The notes beneath the pieces were generated by a model, which made no database searches, was not told the DNA's origin, and saw only the letters and a program-made list of their open reading frames with translations. From Streptomyces paludis (GTDB lineage: Bacteria > Actinomycetota > Actinomycetes > Streptomycetales > Streptomycetaceae), in assembly GCF_003344965.1 (NCBI RefSeq), contig NZ_CP031194.1, positions 124,001 through 188,000 of the forward strand: a stretch of 64,000 nucleotides of DNA, read 5' to 3'. Both the position numbers and the translations under genes were made by a program. Shown here piece by piece: positions 49,861 to 58,561 of the stretch. Position 1 is the stretch's first letter. Each line of letters starts with the position of its first letter.

Positions 49861-50958
49861 CAGTTCCACTCCCTTTGTCGCGCGCGGGGGGACGGCCGGG
49901 CGGCCGAGGCGGCTGCGGCCACTGAGGCGGCTGAAGCTAGCACCAGTCCTCCGCTCCCGGCCGCGACCGCTCCGCGTTCCCTCGCCCCACGGGAGTGCCC
50001 ACGGGCCCGGACTGCGCGCGAGCCGTACATGTCCGGGCGCGGCCGAGGAGGCGCCCGGATGAAGTGGTCGTCGTCATTGGTCCTCTGGTGACGTGGGGGG
50101 TGGAGCGGTCCGGCGTTTACTGCGGAGGCATGGACCTGCCATGCCCGCGGCCGGGGGCCCGGTCGGTCCACCCTGCCGCTGCGGCGATCAGTGTAGGGGG
50201 CGTGGAGCGCGACTCGAACACGTTGCTGATCTTTCGCAACTCTCTGTTGATCATGGGGGGTTGTGAGTCACTCGGTGTGTGTGACGCGTAGATTTCGCAG
50301 GGACGGGGTCAAGTTGCCGCAAATCGGCCCACTCTGTCGTCCGGTCAGCGAACACTCCGGAGCGGATATGGCCAGAGGGGCTCGCCGTCGGTCAAGAACG
50401 TAACCGAACCGGTATCTCTCGAATACGCAGCGCTCACAGCGCCGTTCCCCACGCACGGCCAGGGACGAGGTCGCGGCCGGGCGCGGCAGGTCGCGGACAC
50501 CATGACGGACCCCATGACGGACACCGTTGCGGGCGCACACACTGACCTATGCCACCGGCACGGAGCGGGGCCCCACCGGCGAAGGGGGAAACGCCGGTGG
50601 GGCCGGGCAGGCTCGTACGGCCGGAGGGGGTAAGGCCGCGAGCGTGGCTCCAGAAAGGCGTGTGCCCCCTCCCGCGCGACGTATGCGCCCCCGCCCCGGC
50701 GGGCTTCCGGAACCACTCCCTCCGGGCGCGCCCTTCCCGCCGCGGTGAACGGGGAGTGACCGGACCGCGTCCACCGGCCAAGGGGCGGGCGACGGTTCGC
50801 CACCCCGGCCGGAACCCGGTGATCCCTGTGCGGTGATGGGCGCGGACCGTTGGAACGTCGTTCATACGCAGGCCACGCCGGATCCCGACCATCGAAGTGC
50901 AGCCGGCGGACCGTCCCCGGCGCCCTCAGCGATGTGCCGGCACCCGGGAGACCGCACC
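49861..50958. other. Gene-free 1.1-kb region
   Basis: The longest stretch without a convincing gene. Base composition falls in 50200-50420, where GTTGC (50222-50226) and GCAAC (50236-50240) make a weak dyad and promoters for both flanking genes may lie. A 13-bp hairpin sits at 50569-50604. The remainder is GC-rich with frames open only by composition. Confidence 0.5.
50569..50604. other. Strong 13-bp hairpin in the gene-free region
   Basis: GGCCCCACCGGCG (50569-50581) and CGCCGGTGGGGCC (50592-50604) form a perfect 13-bp stem with the purine loop AAGGGGGAAA. It is about 355 bp before the phosphoesterase start and 700 bp from the gene on the left, so it does not terminate a known gene. It might end a short RNA or be an RNA element itself. 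Confidence 0.65.
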
Positions 50959-52704
50959 ATGTCACGTATACGCTCCGCAGTCACCGCCGTCGACCGCCGC
51001 TCCTTCCTCGCCGCGACCGGAGTGGCCGGGGTCTCGGCGGGTATCGGGCTGGCGCTGGGCCCGCGCGGCGGTTCCGGTACGGCCGCCGCGGCGCCGGAGG
51101 CCGTACCGGCGGGCGTTCCCGCCGCCCGTACCCCCGCCGTCACCCGTCCTGCGCCCACCCGCACCGCGCCCGCCCGGACCACACTGGACTCGGTCGCCGC
51201 GCCGCGTGACACCGCGGCGCCGTTCCGGCGGCTCGACGACGGCCCCGGCTGGCGCCGGGTCGTCCGGGAGCAGCTCGCCGCGCCGCGGGCCGGGCGCGCC
51301 GGACGCCGTACGGTGCTCAGCTCGTTCGTGCAGCTCACCGATCTGCACCTGGTGGACGTCCAGCACCCGGTGCGCACCGAGTATCTGCGCGCGCGGCAGA
51401 TCTCCGGGTGGCGGCCGCAGGAGGCGCTGACAGTGCCGGGGGCGGTGTCACTGATCGAGCAGATCAACGCGCTCAAGGAGGGGCCCGCGACGGGGACCCC
51501 GCTGTCGTTCGCCGTGACGACCGGTGACAACACGGACAACAACTCGCGGGCGGAGCTGGACTGGTTCCTCACCGTGATGAGCGGGGGCCGGGTCACTCCC
51601 AACACGGGTGACGGGCGGCGCTACGAGGGGGTGCAGAACTCGGCGGCGCGGCTGTTCTGGCACCCGGAGGACGAGCTGCGTGACACCGACAAGCGGCTCG
51701 GCTTCCCCCGGATCGACGGCTTCCTCGCCGCCGCGATCCGCTCCGTGGACAGCCCCGGCCTGCGGATCCCGTGGTACTCGACCGTGGGCAACCACGACGG
51801 TCTGGCCAGTGGCGCCATGGCGGACCGCACGGGCTTCCTGGCGGACTTCGCCGTCGGTTCGAAGAAGCTGTACGGGATCCCCGACGCCGACGCCCAGGAG
51901 CTGCTGAAGCTCCTGTCCAAGGGCGGCGACCCCACCGGCGCGAAGCTGATCGAGCTGCTGCGCCGCTCGAAGCGGCTGATGCGCTCGATCACCCCGGACC
52001 CCCGCCGGGCGCCGTTCACCCCGCACGACTATCTGGCCGCGCATCTCGACCCGGCGTACACCGGCGCGGGTCCGGCGGGCCACGGCTACACGAAGGCGCA
52101 CCTCGACAGCGACACGCTCTACTACACGTTCCCGATGGGGGAGAACATCACGGGCGTCAGTCTCGACACCACCGACCGCGGCGGCCACTACACCGGCTCG
52201 CTCGGCACCACCCAGCTGAACTGGCTGAAGCGGACCCTCAAGGAGCACCGGGACGGGTACGTCGTCGTCTTCAGCCACCACAACAGCTGGACGATGACCA
52301 ACACCCACCCCGACCCCGCGCACCCCGGCGAGGCCAGGCACCACGGCGGCGAGGTCGTGGAGCTGCTCCAGCGCAGCCCCAATGTGCTGGCCTGGGTCAA
52401 CGGGCACAGCCACCGCAACTCGATCCTTCCGCACGGCGGCTTCTGGGAGATCTCGACGGCGTCGCACATCGACTTCCCGCAGCTCGCCCGGGTCATCGAG
52501 ATCACCGACAACAAGGACGGCACACTGTCGCTGTTCACCACCCTGATCGAGTCGGCCGCGCCGCACCGGACCGACTTCCGGGATCTCTCCCAGACCGGTC
52601 TCGCCGCGCTCTACCGGGAGCTGTCGCACAACGCGCCGGGCTCGACGACCGCCCCGGCGGGCAAGCCGGTGGACCGTAACACCGAGCTGCTGGTCAGCCG
52701 GTGA
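50959..52704 (+). CDS. Tat-exported calcineurin-like phosphoesterase, TIGR03767 (PPA1498) family
   Basis: A 581-residue metallophosphoesterase. The Tat motif DRRSFLAATGVAGVSAG leads (residues 12-28). Metal-binding motifs are QLTDLHLVD, TTGDNTDN, YSTVGNHDG, VFSHHNSW and WVNGHSHRN. The two inserts between them and the length fit TIGR03767. ATG 50959 with GGGAG 8 bases upstream. It probably cleaves phosphoesters outside the membrane. The next gene is 143 bp on. Confidence 0.92.
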   Translation: MSRIRSAVTAVDRRSFLAATGVAGVSAGIGLALGPRGGSGTAAAAPEAVPAGVPAARTPAVTRPAPTRTAPARTTLDSVAAPRDTAAPFRRLDDGPGWRRVVREQLAAPRAGRAGRRTVLSSFVQLTDLHLVDVQHPVRTEYLRARQISGWRPQEALTVPGAVSLIEQINALKEGPATGTPLSFAVTTGDNTDNNSRAELDWFLTVMSGGRVTPNTGDGRRYEGVQNSAARLFWHPEDELRDTDKRLGFPRIDGFLAAAIRSVDSPGLRIPWYSTVGNHDGLASGAMADRTGFLADFAVGSKKLYGIPDADAQELLKLLSKGGDPTGAKLIELLRRSKRLMRSITPDPRRAPFTPHDYLAAHLDPAYTGAGPAGHGYTKAHLDSDTLYYTFPMGENITGVSLDTTDRGGHYTGSLGTTQLNWLKRTLKEHRDGYVVVFSHHNSWTMTNTHPDPAHPGEARHHGGEVVELLQRSPNVLAWVNGHSHRNSILPHGGFWEISTASHIDFPQLARVIEITDNKDGTLSLFTTLIESAAPHRTDFRDLSQTGLAALYRELSHNAPGSTTAPAGKPVDRNTELLVSR

Positions 52705-52847
52705 CCCAGCGGCCGCGCGGGCGTCCCCGGCGGGTGGGCAGGCTGTACACCCCGGTCCTGCCGTCGGGCCACTCCGTACGACCCGGCACACTGTCCCTGG
52801 CGGTACCACGTCCGGCCCCGCCCGACGACACCGCCGTGGGAGGCACG

Positions 52848-54113
52848 ATGGCGCTCCAGATCAGCGCGACCAACCCCGAGCAGCCCGCTGTGCTGCTGGA
52901 CCTGCCGTGGCACACACCGCTCGACGCGTGGCCGGAGGAGTGTCTTGTCGCGCTGCCGCGCGGTATCTCCCGCCATGTGGTGCGCTTCGCGTCCGCCGGG
53001 CCCGAGGTGATGGCGGTCAAGGAGATCTCGGAGCGGGGCGCGGTCCGGGAGTTCGGGCTGCTGCGGGATCTGCACCGGCTGGGCATCCCCGCCGTCGACC
53101 CGGTGGCGGTGGTGACCGGCCGGCAGGGACCGGACGGCGAGCCGCTGGAGCCCGCGCTGATCACCCGGCATCTGAAGGGGTCGCTGCCGTACCGCGCGAT
53201 GTTCGAGTCGACGATGCGTCCGAGCACGGTCAAGCGGCTCATGGACGCGCTGGCCGTGCTGCTGGTCCGGCTGCATCTGGCCGGGTTCGCCTGGGGCGAC
53301 TGCTCGCTGTCGAACGTCCTGTTCCGGCGGGACGCGGGGGCGTACGCCGCCTATCTGGTGGACGCCGAGACGGGCCAGCTCCAGCAGAACCTGAGCACCG
53401 GCCAGCGGGACTACGACATCGAGCTGGCGCGGGTGAACATCGCCGGTGAGCTGATGGACCTGGAGGCGTCGGGCGCGCTGCACCCGTCGGTCGACCCGGT
53501 GCCGTTCGGCACGGCGATCGTCAAGCGGTACGAGGATCTCTGGCACGAGGTGACGCGCGAGTCGGTGTACCCGGTGGGCAAGCGGCACTACATCGACCGG
53601 CGGATCCGGCGGCTCAACGATCTGGGGTTCGACGTGGCGGAGATGCAGATCAAGCGCTCGCCGCAGGGGGACACGGTCACCTTTCTGCCGAAGGTCGTGG
53701 ACGCCGGCCACCACCAGCGCCAGCTGCTGCGGCTGACGGGGCTGGACGCCGAGGAGAACCAGGCGCGGCGGCTGCTGAACGACCTGGAGAGCTGGATGGC
53801 CGGCGAGGACGACTACGCGCCGGGCGATCCGCTGGGCGCCCGGCCGGAGGTGCTGGCGCACCGCTGGGTCCGCGATGTGTTCCGGCCGACCGTACGGGCC
53901 GTACCGCTGGAGCTGCGCGGCGACATGGACACGGCGCAGATCTACCACGAGGTGCTGGAGCACCGCTGGTACCTGTCGGAGGCGATGGGGTACGACGTGG
54001 GGCTGGAGGCGACGGTCGGGGACTACATCGTGAACGTGCTGCCGCGCACGGTGGCCGCGATGGAGCCGAAGGCGGCGGGCACGACGGACGAGGCGGCGGA
54101 TCTGTCGCCTTGA
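52848..54113 (+). CDS. DUF4032 protein with kinase-like N-terminal half
   Basis: A 421-residue protein. The N-terminal half resembles lipopolysaccharide kinases: VMAVKEISERGAVREFGLLR (Lys and Glu), LAGFAWGDCSLSNVLF (catalytic-loop D...N) and AYLVDAETGQL (DxE). The C-terminal half is DUF4032: RRIRRLNDLGFDVAEMQI, HRWVRDVFRP. Likely a small-molecule or protein kinase-like enzyme; substrate unknown. ATG with GGGAGG upstream. Confidence 0.85.
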   Translation: MALQISATNPEQPAVLLDLPWHTPLDAWPEECLVALPRGISRHVVRFASAGPEVMAVKEISERGAVREFGLLRDLHRLGIPAVDPVAVVTGRQGPDGEPLEPALITRHLKGSLPYRAMFESTMRPSTVKRLMDALAVLLVRLHLAGFAWGDCSLSNVLFRRDAGAYAAYLVDAETGQLQQNLSTGQRDYDIELARVNIAGELMDLEASGALHPSVDPVPFGTAIVKRYEDLWHEVTRESVYPVGKRHYIDRRIRRLNDLGFDVAEMQIKRSPQGDTVTFLPKVVDAGHHQRQLLRLTGLDAEENQARRLLNDLESWMAGEDDYAPGDPLGARPEVLAHRWVRDVFRPTVRAVPLELRGDMDTAQIYHEVLEHRWYLSEAMGYDVGLEATVGDYIVNVLPRTVAAMEPKAAGTTDEAADLSP

Positions 54114-54216
54114 GCGCGGGCGCCCGGGCGCGCGTCGTCCCGGGCCGCGCCGGCGGCGCTCGCCAGGGGCAGCCACCGCCTCCGCCACCGAGCCGCGCCG
54201 CGGCGTCTGGCACCTG

Positions 54217-55242
54217 TCACTGAAGCGCGTGTACGGCCGCGCTGAAGAGTGTCGGCAGCCGGGCCGCCGCCGGGACGATCAGGCGGGCGCTCGTCCGGTG
54301 GCCGCCGAGCCTGACCAGCACCTCGGTCAGCAGCCGGTGGCGCCGGGACAGCGCGCGCCAGGCGCGTTCGTACTCCTGCGGCCGGCCCGCGCGCAGGCAC
54401 CGTACGGCCGCCTCCGCCGACGCCAGCGCGAGCGCGACGCCCTCGCCGGTGAGCGCGTCGACATAGCCCGCCGCGTCGCCCACGAGCAGCACCCGCCCCG
54501 CCGTTCTGCGGCGCACCCGCCGGCGCAGGGGTCCGGCGCCGCGTACGGCGGTGGCGGGCTCGCCGGCCAGCCGGGCGCGCAGCTCCGGGAAGGCGGCGAG
54601 ATGGTCGTCGTAGCCGCGCCGGACGGTGCTCAGCACGGCGACGCCGACCAGATCGTCGGCCACCGGAGTCACATACGCCTCCCCCGCCCCGCCCGTCGGC
54701 GACCAGTGCACCTCGACGAAGTCGGTCCAGGGCGGCACCCGGTAGTGCCGCCGCTGGCCGTAGCGCCGGGGCCGGTGGTCCGGCAGCTCCAGGCCGAGCC
54801 CGCGCCGTACGGGCGAGTGGAGCCCGTCCGCCGCCACCAGCCAGCGCGCCCGCAGCCCGCCCGCCGTGACGGAGTCCGCGCCCTGCTCGACGGCGCCGAC
54901 CCGGCCGGTGACCGTCCGTACGCCGGACTCCTCGGCCCGGCGCGCCAGCGCGGCGTGCAGTTCCGTACGCCGGATACCGAGCCCCGTACCGCCGTCGAAG
55001 GGTGCCTCCGGGCGGTGCGGGCCCTGTACGTAGCGGATGCCGCGCAGCTCGCGGCCGAGGGGGACGCCGACGCCGAGCGCGCGCAGCGCCCGTACGCCGC
55101 TGGGCATCACGCCCTCGCCGCACGCCTTGTCCACGGGGGTGGCGCGTGGCTCGATCACGACGGTCTCCAGGCCGGCCCGCGCGGCGTGCACGGCGGTGGC
55201 GAGCCCGGCCGGCCCGCCGCCCACGACGAGCAGGTCGATCAC
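54217..55242 (-). CDS. FAD-dependent oxidoreductase of the phenolic-lipid cluster (SrsC-like)
   Basis: A 341-residue flavoprotein of the geranylgeranyl reductase/hydroxylase group. FAD motif VVGGGPAGLATAVHAARAG, then DGLHSPVRRGLG (DG motif) and LLVGDAAGYVDALTGEG (GD motif). It follows the methyltransferase with a GTGA overlap. In Streptomyces griseus srsABC, a type III PKS, a methyltransferase and a flavin hydroxylase make phenolic lipids; the gene order here matches. It probably hydroxylates the alkylresorcinol, perhaps to a quinone. Confidence 0.85.
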   Translation of the reverse strand: MIDLLVVGGGPAGLATAVHAARAGLETVVIEPRATPVDKACGEGVMPSGVRALRALGVGVPLGRELRGIRYVQGPHRPEAPFDGGTGLGIRRTELHAALARRAEESGVRTVTGRVGAVEQGADSVTAGGLRARWLVAADGLHSPVRRGLGLELPDHRPRRYGQRRHYRVPPWTDFVEVHWSPTGGAGEAYVTPVADDLVGVAVLSTVRRGYDDHLAAFPELRARLAGEPATAVRGAGPLRRRVRRRTAGRVLLVGDAAGYVDALTGEGVALALASAEAAVRCLRAGRPQEYERAWRALSRRHRLLTEVLVRLGGHRTSARLIVPAAARLPTLFSAAVHALQ

Positions 55243-55805
55243 GGGGAGAGGCCCGGCGGTACGGCGCCGGCGGCCGTCGGGCCGGGGCCCGGTCCTGGAC
55301 CTGCCGCGCCCAGCGCGCGGTTCTCGCACCGTACGCGGACGGTCAGCACGACCGCGTTGAGGAGGGTGAACACCAGCGCGGTCAGCCAGGCGCCGTGGAC
55401 CAGCGGCAGCGCCACCCCCTCGGCGACCACCGCCACGTAGTTGGGGTGCCGCAGCAGCCGGTACGGGCCGCCCTCGACCAGCGGCAGTCCCGGTACGACG
55501 AGCACCTTGGTGTTCCAGCGCGGGCCGAGCGTACGGACGCACCACCAGCGCAGCGCCTGCGCGGCCACGACGACGGCGAGCATCGTCCAGCCGAGCGCCG
55601 GCGTGAACGGCCGGTCGGCCAGCCGTACTTCCGCCAGAGCGCCCAGCAGCAGCACGGTGTGCAGGGCCACCATCGCGGGGTAGTGCCCGCGGCCGTGCTC
55701 GACGGCGCCGCGCGCCAGGCTCCAGCGGGCGTTGCGCCGGGCGACGGCCAGTTCGGCGACGCGTTCGGCACCGACGGCCAGGACCAGCGCGGTGTACCAG
55801 ATCAT
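55239..55805 (-). CDS. ICMT-like membrane methyltransferase (SrsB-like)
   Basis: A 188-residue protein with about four helices. The family motif LVEGGPYRLLRHPNYVAVVAEG (SAM-binding PYR..RHPxY) is clear. Bacterial relatives O-methylate phenolic lipids (SrsB) rather than prenylcysteine. ATG 55805 starts MIWYTALV; a start 45 bp upstream is less likely. 51 bp from the PKS stop; overlaps the FAD gene as GTGA. Confidence 0.88.
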   Translation of the reverse strand: MIWYTALVLAVGAERVAELAVARRNARWSLARGAVEHGRGHYPAMVALHTVLLLGALAEVRLADRPFTPALGWTMLAVVVAAQALRWWCVRTLGPRWNTKVLVVPGLPLVEGGPYRLLRHPNYVAVVAEGVALPLVHGAWLTALVFTLLNAVVLTVRVRCENRALGAAGPGPGPGPTAAGAVPPGLSP

Positions 55806-55856
55806 GACTGACTCTCCAGAGGTCGCCAAGAGGTCGCTATAGATCGCCACAGGTCG

Positions 55857-56930
55857 CTACCAGCGGAGCAGGACCAGCTCCGCGCAGAAGCCCGGCCCCA
55901 TGGCGAGCAGCAGCCCCGCGCTCCCGGCGGGCGGCGGCCGTTCGGCCAGGGTGTCGCGCAGGACGTGCAGGACGGACGACGACGACAGATTGCCGACCGC
56001 CGCCAGGGAGCGCCAGGTGAAGTCGAGGGCACCGTCGGGCAGTTCGAGGACCTCCTCGACGGCCTCCAGGACCTTCGGGCCGCCCGGGTGGCAGACCCAG
56101 GCGGTGATGTCGGCGCGGGTCAGCCCGTGGTCGGCGAGGAAGCCGTCCACGTCCGCGGCGAGGTTCTTGCGGACGAGGTCGGGGACGCCCGCGTCCAGCA
56201 CGATCCGGAAGCCGGAGCCGGTGATGTCCCAGCCCATCGCCCGCTCGGTGTCCGGGTAGAGCCGGCTGCGGGTGTCGACGACGACGGGGCCCGGACGCCC
56301 GGGGCCGCCGGTGGTGGCGGGCCGCCGGGAGCCGCACGCCACGACGGCGGCGGCGCCGTCCCCGAAGAGGGCGGAGGCGACGAGATTGGCCGTCGAGGAG
56401 TCGCCGCGCTGGAAGGTGAGCGAGCACAGCTCGACCGAGAGAAGGACGGCCACGTCGTCGGGGCGCCCCAGCAGATAGTCGTGGAGCCGCCCGATCCCGG
56501 CCGCTCCCGCGACACATCCGAGCCCGAAGACCGGCACCCGCCGTACATCGGGGCGCAGGCCCAGCCGGCCGACGAGGCGCGCGTCCACGGACGGCGCGGC
56601 GATGCCCGTCACCGAGGTGAAGATCAGCAGGTCAATGTCGCGCGGAGAGAGCCCCGCCGTGTCCAGCGCCCCGGCGACGGCCTCGGCGCCGAGCGGTACG
56701 GCGGTGGCGATGAACGCGTCGTTGACCTCGCCGAAGTCCTCCAGACCGCCGTACCGGTCCAGCGGGAGGGCCGTATGACGTGTCGTCACCCGCGCCCCGC
56801 GGTGCAGCCGGTCGAGCACACGGCGGTCGGCGCCCGGCGGCAGACAGGTCCTGGCGACCATGTCCGTGATGGTGTGCTGGCTGTGGCGGTGGGGAGCCAG
56901 GGCTCCATGGACGGCTGCGATGCGGGTCAT
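55857..56930 (-). CDS. Type III polyketide synthase, alkylresorcinol/phenolic-lipid type (SrsA-like)
   Basis: A 357-residue chalcone-synthase-fold enzyme. The catalytic triad is Cys139 (FGLGCVAGAAG), His281 (VCHPGGPKVLE) and Asn314 (VGNLSSSSV). The C-terminal MGPGFCAELVLLRW is typical. It should extend long acyl starters with malonyl- or methylmalonyl-CoA. ATG 56930 (MTRIAAVHGA) is the normal beginning. First gene of an operon with the ICMT-like and FAD genes, divergent from a UbiA prenyltransferase. Confidence 0.93.
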   Translation of the reverse strand: MTRIAAVHGALAPHRHSQHTITDMVARTCLPPGADRRVLDRLHRGARVTTRHTALPLDRYGGLEDFGEVNDAFIATAVPLGAEAVAGALDTAGLSPRDIDLLIFTSVTGIAAPSVDARLVGRLGLRPDVRRVPVFGLGCVAGAAGIGRLHDYLLGRPDDVAVLLSVELCSLTFQRGDSSTANLVASALFGDGAAAVVACGSRRPATTGGPGRPGPVVVDTRSRLYPDTERAMGWDITGSGFRIVLDAGVPDLVRKNLAADVDGFLADHGLTRADITAWVCHPGGPKVLEAVEEVLELPDGALDFTWRSLAAVGNLSSSSVLHVLRDTLAERPPPAGSAGLLLAMGPGFCAELVLLRW

Positions 56931-57040
56931 CTGCGGTCCGGGGTCGAAGGACGAACGGACGTGCCATCCCTGCCCACGCGACGCGCCGCCACACACGAAG
57001 TCGCCTGTACGGCCCCGTCCGGCGGTGGCGCCGCCCTACG

Positions 57041-57898
57041 ATGAGCCGCGTGGACGCCTCCGAGCAGCCGGTGCCAGCGCTGTGGCCGCGCGGGGCCGCG
57101 GCCCTGCTGGGCTCGTGTCACCCCGGGCCGACGGCCGCGGTGACGCTGCTGGTCGCCGGGCTCGCCGTGGCGGCCGGGCGGAGCGGGCCGGGCACCGCCC
57201 TCGCCGTCGCCGCCGTACTGACCGGTCAGCTGTCCGTCGGCTGGAGCAACGACGCCGTGGACGCGGCGCGCGACACCGCGGCGGGCCGGACCGCCAAGCC
57301 CGTGGTGGGCGGGGCGGTCGGCGTACGGACGGTGTGGACCGCCGCGCTGGCCGCGCTGGCGCTCTGCGTCCCGCTCTCCCTCGGGTGCGGGCCGCTCGCG
57401 GGCGCGGTGCATCTGGCGGGCGTGGCCGCGGCCTGGGCGTACAACCTCCGGCTCAAGCGGACCGTCCTGTCCTGGCTGCCGTACGCGGTCGGGTTCGCGT
57501 CACTGCCCGCGTTCGTGACGCTCGGTCTGCCGGGGCGGCCGTGGCCGCCGTGGTGGGTGACCGCCGCCGCCGCGCTGGTGGGGGTCGGCGCGCATCTGGG
57601 GAACGTCCTGCCGGACATCGCGTCCGACCTGGCCCTCGGGGTACGCGGCTGGCCGCAGCGCCTGGGGCCCGACACCGTACGGCTGCTGCTGCCGGTCCCG
57701 CTGGTGGCGGCGACGGTACTGCTCGCCCTCGGCCGGCCGGACGCGCTCGGCGCCGCCGCCGTGGCGCTGGCGCTGGGGGCGGCCGTCGGCGGGGCGCTGA
57801 GGGGGCGTCACCGGCCGGGGGCGGCGTTCCTCGCGGCGGTCGTCGTGGCGGGCGTGGACGTGGCGCTGCTGCTGGCGCAGGGCGCGGTACGCGGCTGA
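57041..57898 (+). CDS. UbiA-family prenyltransferase
   Basis: A 285-residue membrane protein with about eight helices. Mg-diphosphate motifs are NDAVDAARD (Asn70-Asp78, the NDxxDxxxD motif) and DIASDLALG (DxxxD). The GRTAKPVVGG that follows is typical. It should transfer a prenyl group to an aromatic or similar acceptor. It is divergent from the type III PKS with 110 bp between starts, so it may act on its phenolic product. Confidence 0.92.
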   Translation: MSRVDASEQPVPALWPRGAAALLGSCHPGPTAAVTLLVAGLAVAAGRSGPGTALAVAAVLTGQLSVGWSNDAVDAARDTAAGRTAKPVVGGAVGVRTVWTAALAALALCVPLSLGCGPLAGAVHLAGVAAAWAYNLRLKRTVLSWLPYAVGFASLPAFVTLGLPGRPWPPWWVTAAAALVGVGAHLGNVLPDIASDLALGVRGWPQRLGPDTVRLLLPVPLVAATVLLALGRPDALGAAAVALALGAAVGGALRGRHRPGAAFLAAVVVAGVDVALLLAQGAVRG

Positions 57899-58044
57899 GC
57901 GGGCGCGGTACGAGGATAGGTACCGGGCCGGATTCGGGGCCGCTTCCCGGGCTGAATCAGGCCGTTCCGCCGGGACGGGCACGCGGCGGCGGGTTCGGAC
58001 GTTGACCGTGGTGTCCTGTGTGACACCTGAGGAGAGATGACGGA

Positions 58045-58500
58045 ATGGCCCTGTGGGACCGGTTCAAGGAATCCGCCGCGACGATGCAGACGCAGCTCGT
58101 GGCGAAGAAGAACGACCTCAAGAGCGGTGCCTTCCGCGACGCGAGCATGGCCATGTGTGCCCTGGTCGCCGCGGCGGACGGCTCGGTCGACCCGTCGGAG
58201 CGGCAGCGCGTCGCCGCGCTGATCGCCGGCAATGAGGTGCTCCAGAATTTCCCGGCCGAAGACCTCCAGCGACGCTTCGACGACTATCTGAACAAGCTGG
58301 CCGCCGACTTCGCGTTCGGCAAGGTCGGTCTGCTCCAGGAGGTCGCCAAGGCCAAGAAGAAGCCCGCGGAGGCGCGGGCGGTCATCCAGATCGGCATCGT
58401 CATCGGCGGCGCCGACGGCGACTTCGACAAGACCGAGCAGGCCGTGGTCCGCGAGGCGTGCTACGCGCTGGACCTGCCGCCGCACGAGTTCGACCTCTGA
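58045..58500 (+). CDS. TerB-family tellurite-resistance-like protein
   Basis: A 151-residue soluble TerB protein. The paired acidic helix signature is AAADGSVDPSERQRVAALI and GGADGDFDKTEQAVVREAC, which bind Ca or other metal. No other ter genes are near, so it is an orphan copy. A GAGGAGA ribosome site precedes the ATG. Confidence 0.92.
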   Translation: MALWDRFKESAATMQTQLVAKKNDLKSGAFRDASMAMCALVAAADGSVDPSERQRVAALIAGNEVLQNFPAEDLQRRFDDYLNKLAADFAFGKVGLLQEVAKAKKKPAEARAVIQIGIVIGGADGDFDKTEQAVVREACYALDLPPHEFDL

Positions 58501-58521
58501 TCCGTTCCGGGCCGCGCGGGA

Positions 58522-58540
58522 CGGCGGTGGCGCACCGCCG
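58522..58540. terminator. Hairpin between TerB and acyltransferase genes
   Basis: CGGCGGTG (58522-58529) and CACCGCCG (58533-58540) form an 8-bp stem with a GCG loop. It lies between convergent stops at 58500 and 58562. No T-run on either side. Confidence 0.5.
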
Positions 58541-58561
58541 CCGCCCCGCGTCCCGGTCGGG

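Noticed and set aside
49995..50291. A plus-strand protein gene in the gap at 50 kb
   Set aside because: The frame starts without a ribosome site, has no recognisable domain and its composition changes midway; it is better left as non-coding.
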